Numbered from the stretch's first letter, positions 8,882-17,143 are shown. The stretch: 57,897 nucleotides of DNA from Reyranella sp. (GCA_019750135.1 JAIEOV010000052.1:1-57897); one strand, 5' to 3'. Notes: generated by a model from the sequence alone, not told the origin. Made by a program: numbers and translations.

Positions 8882-8931
8882 GCGTCGCCTAAAGCATCAT
8901 GCCCGGTGAAACAAGCATCACCCGAGCGCGC

Positions 8932-8979
8932 GAATGGGATCAGGTGGAACCGCGTACGCGGTTCCACCTGATCCCATTC
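8932..8979. repeat. Perfect 48-bp palindrome between convergent genes
   Basis: The 24-base left arm, starting GAATGGGATCAGGTGGAACC, is exactly complementary to the right arm, with centre CGCGTACGCG. It lies between the DinB-like stop (8881) and the stop codon of the transglycosylase gene (8984). There is no T-tract on either side. It could form a strong hairpin on both transcripts. Its sequence is unrelated to the TCATGA-centred REPIN family in this window. Confidence 0.85.
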
Positions 8980-8983
8980 CGCT

Positions 8984-9868
8984 CTAGCGCGGATTGCGGA
9001 GCACGACACAGGCCGCGCCCGCAGCGCGCAGCCTAGAACACAGCGAGTCCGCTGATGCCCGGCTGCTTTCCGACACGCGCACGATGAACCGGGAGGGCGC
9101 CCGGCGGTACGCTTCCACGACGAGCGGCAGCCGGTCGCCGAGGATCGCGTCGTACTTGCGCCGCAGCTGCTCGTAGGTGGCGAGCACGCGTCCTTCGGAC
9201 CACGTGCCGGCCAGCTGGACGCCCCACGGTCCCCAAGCCGGATCGGCGGTGAGATCGCGCCGCCGCCGCGGACTCTGGAGCATCAGCTTGGCGAGCTCGA
9301 CGCAGCGTTCGCCGGTCTGCGTGCTCGAGGACGACAATTTCGGCGGCGTCGGCGATGCCCACTCCTGCGCGGCATAGCCCGTGACGATGCGGACATAGGC
9401 CTGTGTCTCGAAGGGCAGCCCGCGGCGGCCGGCGAGCCAGGCTTCGACCTGGCCGGGGCCGGCATTGTAGGCCGCGGCGGCGAGGCCGAGGCTGCCGCGG
9501 AAGGTCGTGCGCAGCTCGCGCAGGTAGCTCGCCGACTCCTGCAGCGCCTGCAGCGGCTCGAAGGCGTTGGTGAGCCCACGGGCCGCTGCGGTCTTCGGCA
9601 TGAACTGGGCGATGCCCTGCGCCCCGGCCGGGCTGACCGCTGTCGGGTCGAAGCGGCTTTCCTGCCAGATCAGGCGCGTGAAGAATTCCTCGGGAAGGTC
9701 GTTGTCCGTTGCCGCCTGCGCCAGCGTGCGGCAGATGTCGTCGACGGACGGACGGCGGTCCGTGGCGGCCGTCGCGGTCGGCGTCTCCTTCCCCTGCGGC
9801 TCGGCGCGCGCGGGCGTCAGGTGCCAAAGGGTGGCAGCGAGCGCCAGGCACGTTGCCGTGCACTTCAT
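8984..9868 (-). CDS. Soluble lytic murein transglycosylase with C-terminal SPOR-like domain
   Basis: The 294-residue protein has a signal peptide (MKCTATCLALAATLWHLTPA, cut after ARA). Its SLT fold shows the catalytic Glu in WQESRFDP (about 70), GAQGIAQFMP and AAAYNAGPG. It should cleave the MurNAc-GlcNAc bond of peptidoglycan in the periplasm. The last 70 residues (GVQLAGTW to CVVLRNPR) look like a SPOR peptidoglycan-binding repeat. The ATG at 9868 is preferred over the open frame to 9928 because AGGAGG lies 11 bases upstream and the signal peptide starts there. Confidence 0.9.
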   Translation of the reverse strand: MKCTATCLALAATLWHLTPARAEPQGKETPTATAATDRRPSVDDICRTLAQAATDNDLPEEFFTRLIWQESRFDPTAVSPAGAQGIAQFMPKTAAARGLTNAFEPLQALQESASYLRELRTTFRGSLGLAAAAYNAGPGQVEAWLAGRRGLPFETQAYVRIVTGYAAQEWASPTPPKLSSSSTQTGERCVELAKLMLQSPRRRRDLTADPAWGPWGVQLAGTWSEGRVLATYEQLRRKYDAILGDRLPLVVEAYRRAPSRFIVRVSESSRASADSLCSRLRAAGAACVVLRNPR

Positions 9869-9996
9869 CAGATGGAATGCCTCCTGCAGCTTGGGCCGGC
9901 CCATTCTACACGTGGTTGCATTCGCCATCGCATCATCTTAGACGGGCTGAACAACCTGCACGATGCCTGATGTGCGCACGCGCATGCTCTGCGTGC

Positions 9997-10024
9997 TTGA
10001 CCCGTCGCGGCGCATCCTTACGAT
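9997..10024 (+). promoter_or_regulatory. Sigma-70-like promoter of the M20 amidohydrolase gene
   Basis: TTGACC (9997-10002) and TACGAT (10019-10024) are separated by 16 bases and lie about 30 bases before the ATG at 10055, which follows GGGAG. This is the clearest housekeeping-type promoter I can see in the window. It is a sequence match only. Confidence 0.5.
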
Positions 10025-10054
10025 CCGCACCCATATTTTGGGAGAAACAGCGGA

Positions 10055-11248
10055 ATGCCGGTCATCAATCGTATTGCCTCGTTCCACAAGGATATGACCG
10101 CCTGGCGCCATGACATTCACAGTCATCCCGAGACGGCTTTCGAGGAAGTACGGACCGCCGACATCGTCGCTGAAAAACTGAAGTCGTTCGGCCTCGAGGT
10201 GCATCGCGGCCTCGCCAAGACCGGCGTGGTCGGCGTGCTGCGCTCGGGCACCTCCAAGCGGGCGATCGGCCTGCGCGCCGACATGGATGCGCTCGATGTG
10301 AACGAGACCAACGACTTCGATCACAAGTCGACGATTCCCGGCAAGATGCATGCCTGCGGACACGACGGCCACACCGTGATGCTGCTGGGCGCCGCCAAGT
10401 ACCTCAGCGAGACCAAGAACTTCGACGGCACCGTCTATTTCATCTTCCAGCCGGCCGAGGAGAACGAAGGCGGCGGCCGCGTCATGGTGGAGGAGGGGCT
10501 GTTCGACAAGTTCCCGGTCGAAGGCGTCTATGGCATGCACAACATCCCGGGCATCCCGATCGGCCGCTTCGCCGTCCGTCCCGGCCCGATGATGGCGGCC
10601 TACGACATCTTCGAGGTCGTCGTGAAGGGCGTCGGCGCCCACGGCGCCATGCCGCATCACGGCATCGATCCGGTGGTGGTGGGCAGCCACATCGTGACCG
10701 CGCTGCAGTCGATCGTGGCGCGCAACCTCGACCCGATGGACACCGCCGTCGTCTCGACCACCCAGATCCATGCCGGCGACACCTGGAACGTCATCCCGCA
10801 GGAATGCGTGCTGCGCGGCACGGTCCGTACCTTCAAGAAGCCGGTGCAGGACATGATCGAGCGGCGCATCGAGCAGATCGCGCGCAACGTCGCCGCGGGC
10901 TTCGGCGCCGAGGTCACCAAGTGGCGCTACGAGCGCCGCTATCCCGCGACGGTGAACAGCGAAAAGGAAACCGAGTTCGCGGCCAAGGCGGCCTCCGCCC
11001 TGGTCGGCCTGGAGAACGTCAACCGCAACCCGACGCCTGCCATGGGCAGCGAGGACTTCGCCTGGATGCTGCTCAAGAAGCCCGGCTGCTACATCTGGAT
11101 CGGCAACGGCGACGGCGCGGGCAGCTGCATGGTCCACAACCCGGGCTACGACTTCAACGACGAGATCCTGCCGATCGGCGCTTCCTACTGGGCGACGCTG
11201 GTCGAGCAGCAGCTCGCCCGGCAGGCCATGCCGCAAGCGGCCGAGTAA
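10055..11248 (+). CDS. M20-family amidohydrolase (hippurate hydrolase/N-acyl amino acid hydrolase type)
   Basis: The 397-residue enzyme has the M20D layout: RHDIHSHPETAFEE (about 18-31), GLRADMDALD (about 87-96), the metal-binding MHACGHDGHT (about 108-117), FQPAEENEGGG (about 132-142) and AMGSEDFAWM near the C-terminus. The Cys-Gly-His segment and the downstream His/Glu residues match metal ligands of carboxypeptidase-like amidohydrolases that split N-acyl or N-aroyl amino acids. It has no signal peptide and so is cytoplasmic. Standing close to a peptide-type importer, it may act on imported conjugates, but substrate and link are inference. Confidence 0.92.
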   Translation: MPVINRIASFHKDMTAWRHDIHSHPETAFEEVRTADIVAEKLKSFGLEVHRGLAKTGVVGVLRSGTSKRAIGLRADMDALDVNETNDFDHKSTIPGKMHACGHDGHTVMLLGAAKYLSETKNFDGTVYFIFQPAEENEGGGRVMVEEGLFDKFPVEGVYGMHNIPGIPIGRFAVRPGPMMAAYDIFEVVVKGVGAHGAMPHHGIDPVVVGSHIVTALQSIVARNLDPMDTAVVSTTQIHAGDTWNVIPQECVLRGTVRTFKKPVQDMIERRIEQIARNVAAGFGAEVTKWRYERRYPATVNSEKETEFAAKAASALVGLENVNRNPTPAMGSEDFAWMLLKKPGCYIWIGNGDGAGSCMVHNPGYDFNDEILPIGASYWATLVEQQLARQAMPQAAE

Positions 11249-11294
11249 TTCTGCTGGAGTAAGTCCCATCGATTCGGTCGTCGACCGTGGTGCC

Positions 11295-12167
11295 GTGGCA
11301 CTGACAGGACATCATCCTTACGCCGGCCAGCGCATCGGCCTGGCGACAATGCACGCCAAGGAGCTGGCGGTCGCGCCGCCGTTCCGGCGCCTGCTCGATG
11401 CCGAGGTCGTGGTGGCGCCGCAGCTCGACACCGACGAACTCGGCACCTTCTCGGGCGAGGTGCCGCGGCCCGACGCCCTGGTCGAGACCTGCGCCATCAA
11501 GGCCGAGCTCGCCTTCCGCTCGCTCGACGTCGACTGCGCCATCGCCAACGAGGGAAGCTACGGGCCGATCAACACGGTGCCGTTGGTGCCGAGCGGCGTC
11601 GAGATCATGGCCTTCGTCGACCGCAAGCGCGGCATCAAGCTGATCGAGACCCTGCCGACGCATCGCACCAACTGGCGGCTGCTGCGCTTCAAGGCGGGCG
11701 ATCCCAACATTCCCGCCGCGGTCAAGGCGATCGGCTTCCCGCGCTTCGGCGTGTTCGTGCTGTGCAGCAGCGACATGGACCACCCGATCAAGACGGGACT
11801 GGATACGCTGGACGACATCGTCTCGGCGATGAACCAGGAGGCGAAGCGCTCGGAGGACGGCATGGCCGTGCTGATCGCCGACATGCGCGCCCATCGCAAC
11901 CCGTTGCGCATGCGCGTGCTGCGCGCGCTCTCCTGGAAGCTCGCCAAGCGCCTGGAGCGGCTCTGCCCGAAATGCGACACGCCGGGCTTCGGCTCGATCG
12001 GCAACCGCCGCGGCCTGCCCTGCGAGGATTGCGGCAACCCCACCCACTGGGTGCATTTCGAGATCGACGGGTGCTCGGTGTGCGGCCATGCCGAGACGCG
12101 GCCGCGCGAGGACGGCCGGACGACGGCGAAGAAGCTCTCCTGCACGAGCTGCAGTCCGAGGCGTTGA
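11295..12167 (+). CDS. DUF6671-family protein with C-terminal zinc-ribbon-like cysteines
   Basis: The 290-residue protein begins at GTG 11295. The first two thirds (HHPYAGQRIGLATMHAKE, then CAIANEGSYGP and MAFVDRKRGIKL) match, from memory, a conserved family of unknown function. The last 75 residues carry paired cysteines (LCPKCDTPG, LPCEDCGNP, CSVCGHAE, LSCTSC) that look like two zinc ribbons. I know of no established function. It follows the amidohydrolase gene by about 45 bases and may be its operon partner. Confidence 0.75.
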   Translation: MALTGHHPYAGQRIGLATMHAKELAVAPPFRRLLDAEVVVAPQLDTDELGTFSGEVPRPDALVETCAIKAELAFRSLDVDCAIANEGSYGPINTVPLVPSGVEIMAFVDRKRGIKLIETLPTHRTNWRLLRFKAGDPNIPAAVKAIGFPRFGVFVLCSSDMDHPIKTGLDTLDDIVSAMNQEAKRSEDGMAVLIADMRAHRNPLRMRVLRALSWKLAKRLERLCPKCDTPGFGSIGNRRGLPCEDCGNPTHWVHFEIDGCSVCGHAETRPREDGRTTAKKLSCTSCSPRR

Positions 12168-12197
12168 GCCAACGCCAAAATCTGAAAGACAACTATC

Positions 12198-12230
12198 CCA
12201 AACACAACAAAGCCGCCCGAAGGCGGCTTT
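12198..12230 (-). terminator. Intrinsic terminator on the minus strand
   Basis: The 9-bp stem AAAGCCGCC / GGCGGCTTT has a 4-base loop (12209-12230). Read on the minus strand it is followed by GTTGTGTTT, a T-rich tail; on the plus strand the tail is GC-rich. It therefore fits better as the end of a minus-strand transcript, which would be the tiny ORF at 12250-12333, although it may also stop the DUF6671 transcript. Confidence 0.6.
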
Positions 12231-12249
12231 GCGCCGACAACCGTCGATC

Positions 12250-12333
12250 TTACAGGCAGCGGGCCGCCAGTTCAGGAACGATCCCGGTGGCAACTGCTGC
12301 GAAGCTCTTCGGTGTCGCATTGGTGGATGTCAC
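12250..12333 (-). CDS. Putative 27-residue small protein with a near-perfect Shine-Dalgarno
   Basis: On the minus strand a GTG at 12333 opens 27 codons ending in TAA (MTSTNATPKSFAAVATG..., ending ARCL). Upstream, 12334-12349 reads GAAAGGAGGTGATCCT on the coding strand, the full complement of the alphaproteobacterial 16S rRNA 3' tail, with AGGAGG seven bases before the start. An intrinsic terminator follows 20 bases after the stop. The signals argue for real translation, but the peptide matches nothing I recognise. It lies 110 bases downstream of the response-regulator gene and could be co-transcribed with it. Confidence 0.5.
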   Translation of the reverse strand: MTSTNATPKSFAAVATGIVPELAARCL

Positions 12334-12443
12334 AGGATCACCTCCTTTCAAAGTTGATGGGAGGACAAGCGTCGCACAGCACGGGCGCGCCGTAAATCGA
12401 CGCGATATGCCGCAGGGCCTGTTGTCTGTGGGTTCGGGCGCGG

Positions 12444-13208
12444 CTATCCCGCGCCCTGGTTATCGGGTCTGCGCCAAGCGTAGCCGACCGCCGCGAAGTT
12501 CTCGACCTCGGCAAAAACCGGGTCGAGCGCCAGGAACTTCTTGCGGATGCGCTTCATCGCCGACCTGACGTTGACAAGATAGCCGTCCGAGCCATAGCCG
12601 GCCATGAAGCCCGCGTAGTGCATGGTGTCGTAGATCGCCCGGTAGGTCAGCGGCTTGCCGGCATTGGCGACCAGCAGGCTGATCACCTTGTACTCGGTGA
12701 GTGTCAGGCCGACATCGACGCCGCGCCATTCGATGCGGGGGTTGCGATGCCACAGGGTGAGCGGGCCGCAGATCAGCGGCGTTTCGCGCTCGGCTGCGGC
12801 GACAGCCGGCCGCCGGCGAGAGCCGACGACCATGCGATTCAGGCGCTGGGCGATGATGTCGGCGCCGCGCAGCTTGTCGATGAAGTCGACGGCGCCGCGG
12901 TTGAGGGCGATGTGCTCGTAGTCGACCAGGGCGCGGCCGGTCAGGAAGGCGATCGGCACGTCGATGCCGCGGTCACGGACGCCCGACAGCACGTCGATGC
13001 CGGACATGCTGGGCAACGTCCAGTCGAGCAGCAGGGCGTCCGCCTCGGAGGCGCTGTCCAGCTGCTTGAGGAGGGAGGGGCCATCAGGGAACCCCCGCAC
13101 CGCGAAGCCCCGATCCTCCAGCTCCGCCATCATGGTTTCGAGATAGAGCTCGTCATCGTCGACGAGCAGCACGCGGTTGTTCGAAGTCTCCCAGCTGGTT
13201 GACGGCAT
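12444..13208 (-). CDS. OmpR-type response regulator (REC plus winged helix), no kinase nearby
   Basis: The 254-residue protein has a receiver domain with acidic pocket VDDDE (about 17-20), the phospho-acceptor Asp in LLLDWTLPSMSG (about 62), and a conserved Lys in FIDKLRG. A DNA-binding winged helix follows (LTLTEYKVISLLVANAGK, then VNVRSAMKRIRKKF). The layout is ChvI-like. It should bind DNA when phosphorylated, but no histidine kinase lies in the window. The ATG at 13208 follows AAGGG. An 8-bp GC stem-loop (12436-12456) covers the stop codon, and a palindrome in its upstream region is a candidate operator. Confidence 0.9.
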   Translation of the reverse strand: MPSTSWETSNNRVLLVDDDELYLETMMAELEDRGFAVRGFPDGPSLLKQLDSASEADALLLDWTLPSMSGIDVLSGVRDRGIDVPIAFLTGRALVDYEHIALNRGAVDFIDKLRGADIIAQRLNRMVVGSRRRPAVAAAERETPLICGPLTLWHRNPRIEWRGVDVGLTLTEYKVISLLVANAGKPLTYRAIYDTMHYAGFMAGYGSDGYLVNVRSAMKRIRKKFLALDPVFAEVENFAAVGYAWRRPDNQGAG

Positions 13209-13302
13209 TTGTCCCTTCTTCCTTTCCCACACACGTCGCACAAACGTCCGGCGCGACAGGCGAGTTTCCGCGGCACTGGAAGAACACAGGTGGTCAGCCA
13301 AG

Positions 13303-13322
13303 GTGTTGCCGAATGGCAACAC
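13303..13322. promoter_or_regulatory. 20-bp palindrome upstream of the response-regulator gene
   Basis: GTGTTGCC, four bases, then GGCAACAC forms a perfect 8-bp inverted repeat, about 95 bases before the response-regulator start and 60 bases after the TPR-regulator stop. The size and symmetry suit a dimeric regulator. There is no T-tract, so a terminator is less likely. Confidence 0.45.
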
Positions 13323-13381
13323 TCGGCCACGGGCGTAAGCGGGATGTCGGAAGGGGATGCCGGCTGAGCCGACCTCGTAGA

Positions 13382-14941
13382 CTACTCCAGACCGGCGCGG
13401 CGGAACGCTTCCAGGTAGTGCGCCCGCTCGGCCGGGTCTTTGACCAGCATCTGGCTCTCGACCCAGGCCAGCGAGATGTTGGGCTGCGTGCGGCGCAGCT
13501 CCTGCAGGGCCGAGCGCGCAAGGTCGTCGTCGCCCGCCATGGCGGCGGCTGCAGTCAGGATGCGGTAGCCGCCGACGAACTCCGGGCGCTGGCGGACGCC
13601 TTCTCGGGCGAGCCGCACGGCCTCTGCGTAGTTGCGGCCGACGAATTCGGCATAGGCGGCGACGCCGCTGAAGATCGCCGAAAACGGATCGCGGGGGCTG
13701 AGCCGCAGCGCACGGCGGGCGGCGTCGGCGCCCTCGCGCCAGCGTCCGACCCCGGGCAACACCAGGCCGTAGTAGCCCAGCGCCAATGAGAAGTTCGGGT
13801 TGAGACGCAATGCCCGCTCGAACGCCGCCAGCGAATCCTCGAAGCGCCCGCGGTGGAGGTGGATGGTCGCCAGCGCCAGGTGCGCCCAGGGATCGTCGCT
13901 GTCGGCGCGGATCGCCTCGAGAGCGGCATGCTCGGCGACCGGCACGGCGACCGCCGGATCCTGCCAGCCCATGTGGGCGCCGAACATCGTGCTGACGGCA
14001 TACACCGCCAGCGCCTGCGCGTAGTCCGGCGACAGGGCGATCGCCTGCTCGAGGAACTGGCGCGCCAGCAGGTTGTCCGCCTTGGTCACGCGCCAGTAGT
14101 GCGACAGCGCGCGCATCACCAGGTCCCAGGCGTCGAGACTCTCTGGCGCCTTGCGTTGGGCGCGGACGCTTTCGTTGGCCCAGACCTGCGGCTCGATGGC
14201 GGCTACCACCGCCCCCGTGATCTCGTCCTGGATGGCGAACACGTCTGAGATCAGCCGGTCGTAGCGCTCCGCCCACAGCTGCTTGCCCGTCGCGACCTCG
14301 TTCAGCTGCGCGGTGATGCGCAGGCGATCGCCGTTCTTGCGCACGCTGCCCTCGACCAGGTAGCCGACGCCGAGCTCCCCGCCGATCTGCCTCATCGGCA
14401 CCGGCTTGCCCTTGTAGGCGAAAGAGGAATTTCGGGCGATGACCAGGAGCCAGCGCAGCCGCGACAGCTCGGTGATGAGGTCCTCGGCCATGCCGTCGGC
14501 GAAGTAGTCCTGCTCCGGTTCGCCGTTGGCGTTCACGAACGGCAGCACGGCGATGGCGGGGCGCTCTGCGCGCACTGTGGGCGCAGGGGATGATGCCATC
14601 GACAAGCCGGCATCGCTTGTGTCCACCGAACCGACGAAGCGGATGCCGCGCCGGGCAACGGTGCGGATCAGCCTTTGCGCGTCGCCGTTGTCGCCGATTG
14701 CGCGCCGGGCGGCGTTGATGCGGCTCGCCAAGGTCGAATCCGACACGATCCGCCCACGCCATACCGATGCGATGAGATCGTCCTTGCTGACGACGCGGTC
14801 GCGATTCTGAACCAGGTGGAGCAGCAGGTCGAATACCTGCGGTTCCACTGCAACCGACGTACGACCGCGATGCAGCTCGCGTCGGTCGGCATCGAGCACA
14901 TGATTGTCAAAGACGAATTGCACGCGGGAGTGCCTCACCAT
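13382..14941 (-). CDS. Winged-helix transcriptional regulator fused to TPR repeats (CadC-like)
   Basis: The 519-residue protein starts with an OmpR-type winged helix (about 1-95: VFDNHVLDADRRELHRG, then EPQVFDLLLHLVQNRDRVVS). It continues with a segment typical of cyclase-associated regulators (AIAVLPFVNANGEPEQDYFA, about 128-147) and ends in several TPR-like helical pairs (HLALATIHLHRGRFEDSLAA). I see no transmembrane helix, so it should be cytoplasmic, unlike CadC. The signal is unknown. ATG 14941 was chosen; a TTG at 14962 would add seven residues. It lies upstream of, and in the same direction as, the response-regulator gene. Confidence 0.85.
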   Translation of the reverse strand: MVRHSRVQFVFDNHVLDADRRELHRGRTSVAVEPQVFDLLLHLVQNRDRVVSKDDLIASVWRGRIVSDSTLASRINAARRAIGDNGDAQRLIRTVARRGIRFVGSVDTSDAGLSMASSPAPTVRAERPAIAVLPFVNANGEPEQDYFADGMAEDLITELSRLRWLLVIARNSSFAYKGKPVPMRQIGGELGVGYLVEGSVRKNGDRLRITAQLNEVATGKQLWAERYDRLISDVFAIQDEITGAVVAAIEPQVWANESVRAQRKAPESLDAWDLVMRALSHYWRVTKADNLLARQFLEQAIALSPDYAQALAVYAVSTMFGAHMGWQDPAVAVPVAEHAALEAIRADSDDPWAHLALATIHLHRGRFEDSLAAFERALRLNPNFSLALGYYGLVLPGVGRWREGADAARRALRLSPRDPFSAIFSGVAAYAEFVGRNYAEAVRLAREGVRQRPEFVGGYRILTAAAAMAGDDDLARSALQELRRTQPNISLAWVESQMLVKDPAERAHYLEAFRRAGLE

Positions 14942-15220
14942 GCAGGGGGTCGGGAAGATCAATCAAGGGCTTCTCAAGGACAAATCAATCATCCGTCAAA
15001 GTCTTGCAGCGCGAGTTCGGGCATTGGAGGGCCGCTCGATGAGGACCGAAAGGAAAAGCGTGCAGGTACGCACATTAACTCAACACATTGGCGCTGCGGA
15101 AATCCTGAGCCGCTGAACGCTCGCGCGTCGTCCGCTTTTCCATCTCTCGATGTCTTCGTCACGGGTTCGGTTGCGCTGGAGCGCGCCAGATCTCCCTTGT
15201 CAGTAAAAAGAGGAAAGCAA

Positions 15221-15715
15221 ATGAGTGTTGCCTACTGCGTCAAGTTCCTGACGGTCGCGGCCTTGATATCGCTTGCAACGGCGGTCCTCGCCCAGTCGCG
15301 CGGTCATACGCTGGTCGACAAGGTGCGCATGGCCAACGACCGCTTCAAGGACGTGTTGGTCGCGGTGTCGGAGGGCTATGCGCCGATCCCTTGCGCCAGC
15401 GGCGTCGATGGCGGCGCGATGGGTGTCCACTATGTCAGCGCGAATCTCTTGAAGGCCGACGCCGTCGACATCGCCCATCCGCAGGCGGTGATGTACGAGC
15501 CGGGCCCCGACGGCAAGATGTCCCTGGTCGCGGTCGAGTACATCACGTCGAAGGGGCCTGCCCAGTTGCAAGGCCAGCTCTTCAACTTCACCGGCGCGCC
15601 CAACCGCTATGGGCTCGGGCCGTTCTACGAGCTGCATGTCTGGGCGTGGAAGAGCAACCCGCGCGGCGCCTTCGCCGACATGAACCCCGACGTCACCTGC
15701 GAGCACGCACACTGA
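15221..15715 (+). CDS. Exported protein of unknown function
   Basis: The 164-residue protein has a signal peptide (residues 1-25, ending VLAQS) and a mature part with CASGVDGGAMGVHYVS and FYELHVWAWKSNPRGAFADM. The ATG at 15221 follows AGAGGA. It should be periplasmic. I recognise no enzyme motif. The single early Cys and a second near the C-terminus (VTCEHAH) could form a disulfide or bind metal. A TctC-type binding protein gene follows after about 40 bases, so the two may form one transcription unit. Confidence 0.7.
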   Translation: MSVAYCVKFLTVAALISLATAVLAQSRGHTLVDKVRMANDRFKDVLVAVSEGYAPIPCASGVDGGAMGVHYVSANLLKADAVDIAHPQAVMYEPGPDGKMSLVAVEYITSKGPAQLQGQLFNFTGAPNRYGLGPFYELHVWAWKSNPRGAFADMNPDVTCEHAH

Positions 15716-15757
15716 TCGGGGGCTTGATGGTCCGGCCGACGCTTTGAGGATCCTGTG

Positions 15758-16729
15758 ATGAATCGCTTTGTCTTTCTGGCCATCCTGTCCGTGTTGGCCG
15801 ACTTTCCCGTCTTCCATGGCGCCATGGCGGAGACCTGGCCCGACCAGCCGATCCACATCGTCGTGCCCTTCACGGCGGGCAGCGCCACCGATGTCGTGAC
15901 GCGCATCGTGGCGGCGGAGATGAGCAAGAGCCTCGGCCAGCCGATTGTCGTCGACAATCGGCCCGGCGCCGGCGGAACGATCGGCGCAGGCCAGGTGGCG
16001 CGGGCCGAGCCCGGCGGCTACACGCTGCTCGCCAACTCCTCGGCGCACACTGTCAATCCCGCGATCTATCCCGACTTGACCTTCGATACGCGGGTCGACC
16101 TGCGCGCCATCACGATGCTTGCCCAGCAGCCCAACATCCTCGTGGCCGCGCCGTCGAAGGGCTGGAAGACCGCGGCCGACTACGTGCAGGCGGCGACGGC
16201 GGAGCCGGGCAAGCTCACCTACGCCACCGCCGGCACAGGTAGCGGCACGCACATGAACGCCGAGAAGTTCCGGCTCTCGGCGCAGATCGGCACGGTGCAC
16301 GTTCCCTATCGCGGCACGCCCGAGGCGCTGCGCGACACCATGAACGGCGTGACCGATCTCTGCTTCTGTCCGATCGTCGCCGCCTTGCCGATGATCAAGC
16401 AAGGCCACGTCGTGGCGCTGGCCAACGGCGGTCCTCGCCGCTCTTCGGTGTTGCCCGAGCTTGCGACCACCGAGGAACAGGGCTTTCCGGACAGCACCTA
16501 TACCTTCTGGATCGGCCTGTTCGCGCCGGCCGGCACGCCGCGCACCGTGATCGACCGGCTGAATGCCGAAGCGAAAAGGGCGCTCGAATCGCCCAAGGTC
16601 CGCGAACAGCTCCAGGCGCTCGGCACCGACCCATCGCCCACGACGCCGCAGGAGCTCGAACGGATCGTCAAATGGGAGATCCGCGACAACATCGACCTCG
16701 CGAAGAAGGCCGCCATCAGGCTCCAGTGA
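15758..16729 (+). CDS. TctC/Bug-family periplasmic binding protein
   Basis: The 323-residue protein has a signal peptide (ending GAMAET) and the family start WPDQPIHIVVPFTAGSATD. It also has VDNRPGAGGTIGA, YATAGTGSGTHM (about 160-171) and VPYRGTPEALRD. Bug proteins bind carboxylates such as citrate or dicarboxylates for tripartite tricarboxylate transporters. No TctA or TctB membrane genes lie in the window, so it is an orphan here, as is usual for this family. A GTG directly before the ATG is an alternative start. Confidence 0.92.
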   Translation: MNRFVFLAILSVLADFPVFHGAMAETWPDQPIHIVVPFTAGSATDVVTRIVAAEMSKSLGQPIVVDNRPGAGGTIGAGQVARAEPGGYTLLANSSAHTVNPAIYPDLTFDTRVDLRAITMLAQQPNILVAAPSKGWKTAADYVQAATAEPGKLTYATAGTGSGTHMNAEKFRLSAQIGTVHVPYRGTPEALRDTMNGVTDLCFCPIVAALPMIKQGHVVALANGGPRRSSVLPELATTEEQGFPDSTYTFWIGLFAPAGTPRTVIDRLNAEAKRALESPKVREQLQALGTDPSPTTPQELERIVKWEIRDNIDLAKKAAIRLQ

Positions 16730-16778
16730 GCGGCTCCAGCCGCGCGACGCGGCGGCTTGACCAACACATATCCCTTTG

Positions 16779-16814
16779 GTTATACGTATGATCAATAGCC
16801 AGCGGGTTATTGAT
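16779..16814. promoter_or_regulatory. Probable ArsR-family operator
   Basis: ATCAATAGCC and GGTTATTGAT form an imperfect inverted repeat (9 of 10 positions) around a 4-base centre at 16791-16814, ending six bases before the ATG of the ArsR-type gene. A third half-site GGTTAT lies at 16779-16784. Such A/T-rich 10-4-10-like palindromes overlapping the promoter are typical self-repression sites of ArsR proteins. Confidence 0.6.
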
Positions 16815-16819
16815 CCGAA

Positions 16820-17143
16820 ATGCCAAACGCCCACGATGTCCTTTTCCGGACGCTCGCCGACCCCACGCGGCGGGCGATCTTCGAACGACTGTGCCGCGAA
16901 GGGGAGAAGACGGTCGGAGCCCTGACGGCCCGGGCCGGGGTCTCGCAACCCGCCGTGTCCAAGCATCTTGGAGTCCTGAAGCAGGCCGGGTTGGTGCGCG
17001 ACCGCCACGAAGGCCGGCAGACGCACTACAGCGCGCAACTCAGTGCGCTCGCTCCGCTGATCGACTGGACGAGCCAGATGACACGCTTCTGGCAAAGCCG
17101 GTTCGACGATCTCGAAGATCTCCTCAAGAGGATGGACCAATGA
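16820..17143 (+). CDS. ArsR-family winged-helix repressor (SdpR-like)
   Basis: The 107-residue protein has the full ArsR helix-turn-helix (TLADPTRRAIFERLC, then ALTARAGVSQPAVSKHLGVL) and the DRHEGRQTHYSA wing. It lacks the CxC metal site of arsenic sensors, so it is of the metal-independent type often paired with SRPBCC proteins. Its stop overlaps the next start (ATGA), giving tight coupling to the SRPBCC gene. It probably represses its own operon through the palindrome at 16791-16814. Confidence 0.9.
   Translation: MPNAHDVLFRTLADPTRRAIFERLCREGEKTVGALTARAGVSQPAVSKHLGVLKQAGLVRDRHEGRQTHYSAQLSALAPLIDWTSQMTRFWQSRFDDLEDLLKRMDQ

Noticed and set aside
12334..12349. Match to the 16S rRNA 3' end as a sign of an rRNA fragment
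   Set aside because: Only the 16-base anti-Shine-Dalgarno region matches. No further 16S sequence lies beside it, and the orientation and spacing fit a strong ribosome-binding site.
15200..17140. 646-residue minus-strand ORF across the exported protein, TctC and ArsR genes
   Set aside because: Long antisense frames arise from G/C-biased codons. It has no recognisable domain or start site, and three plus-strand genes with clear motifs cover it.
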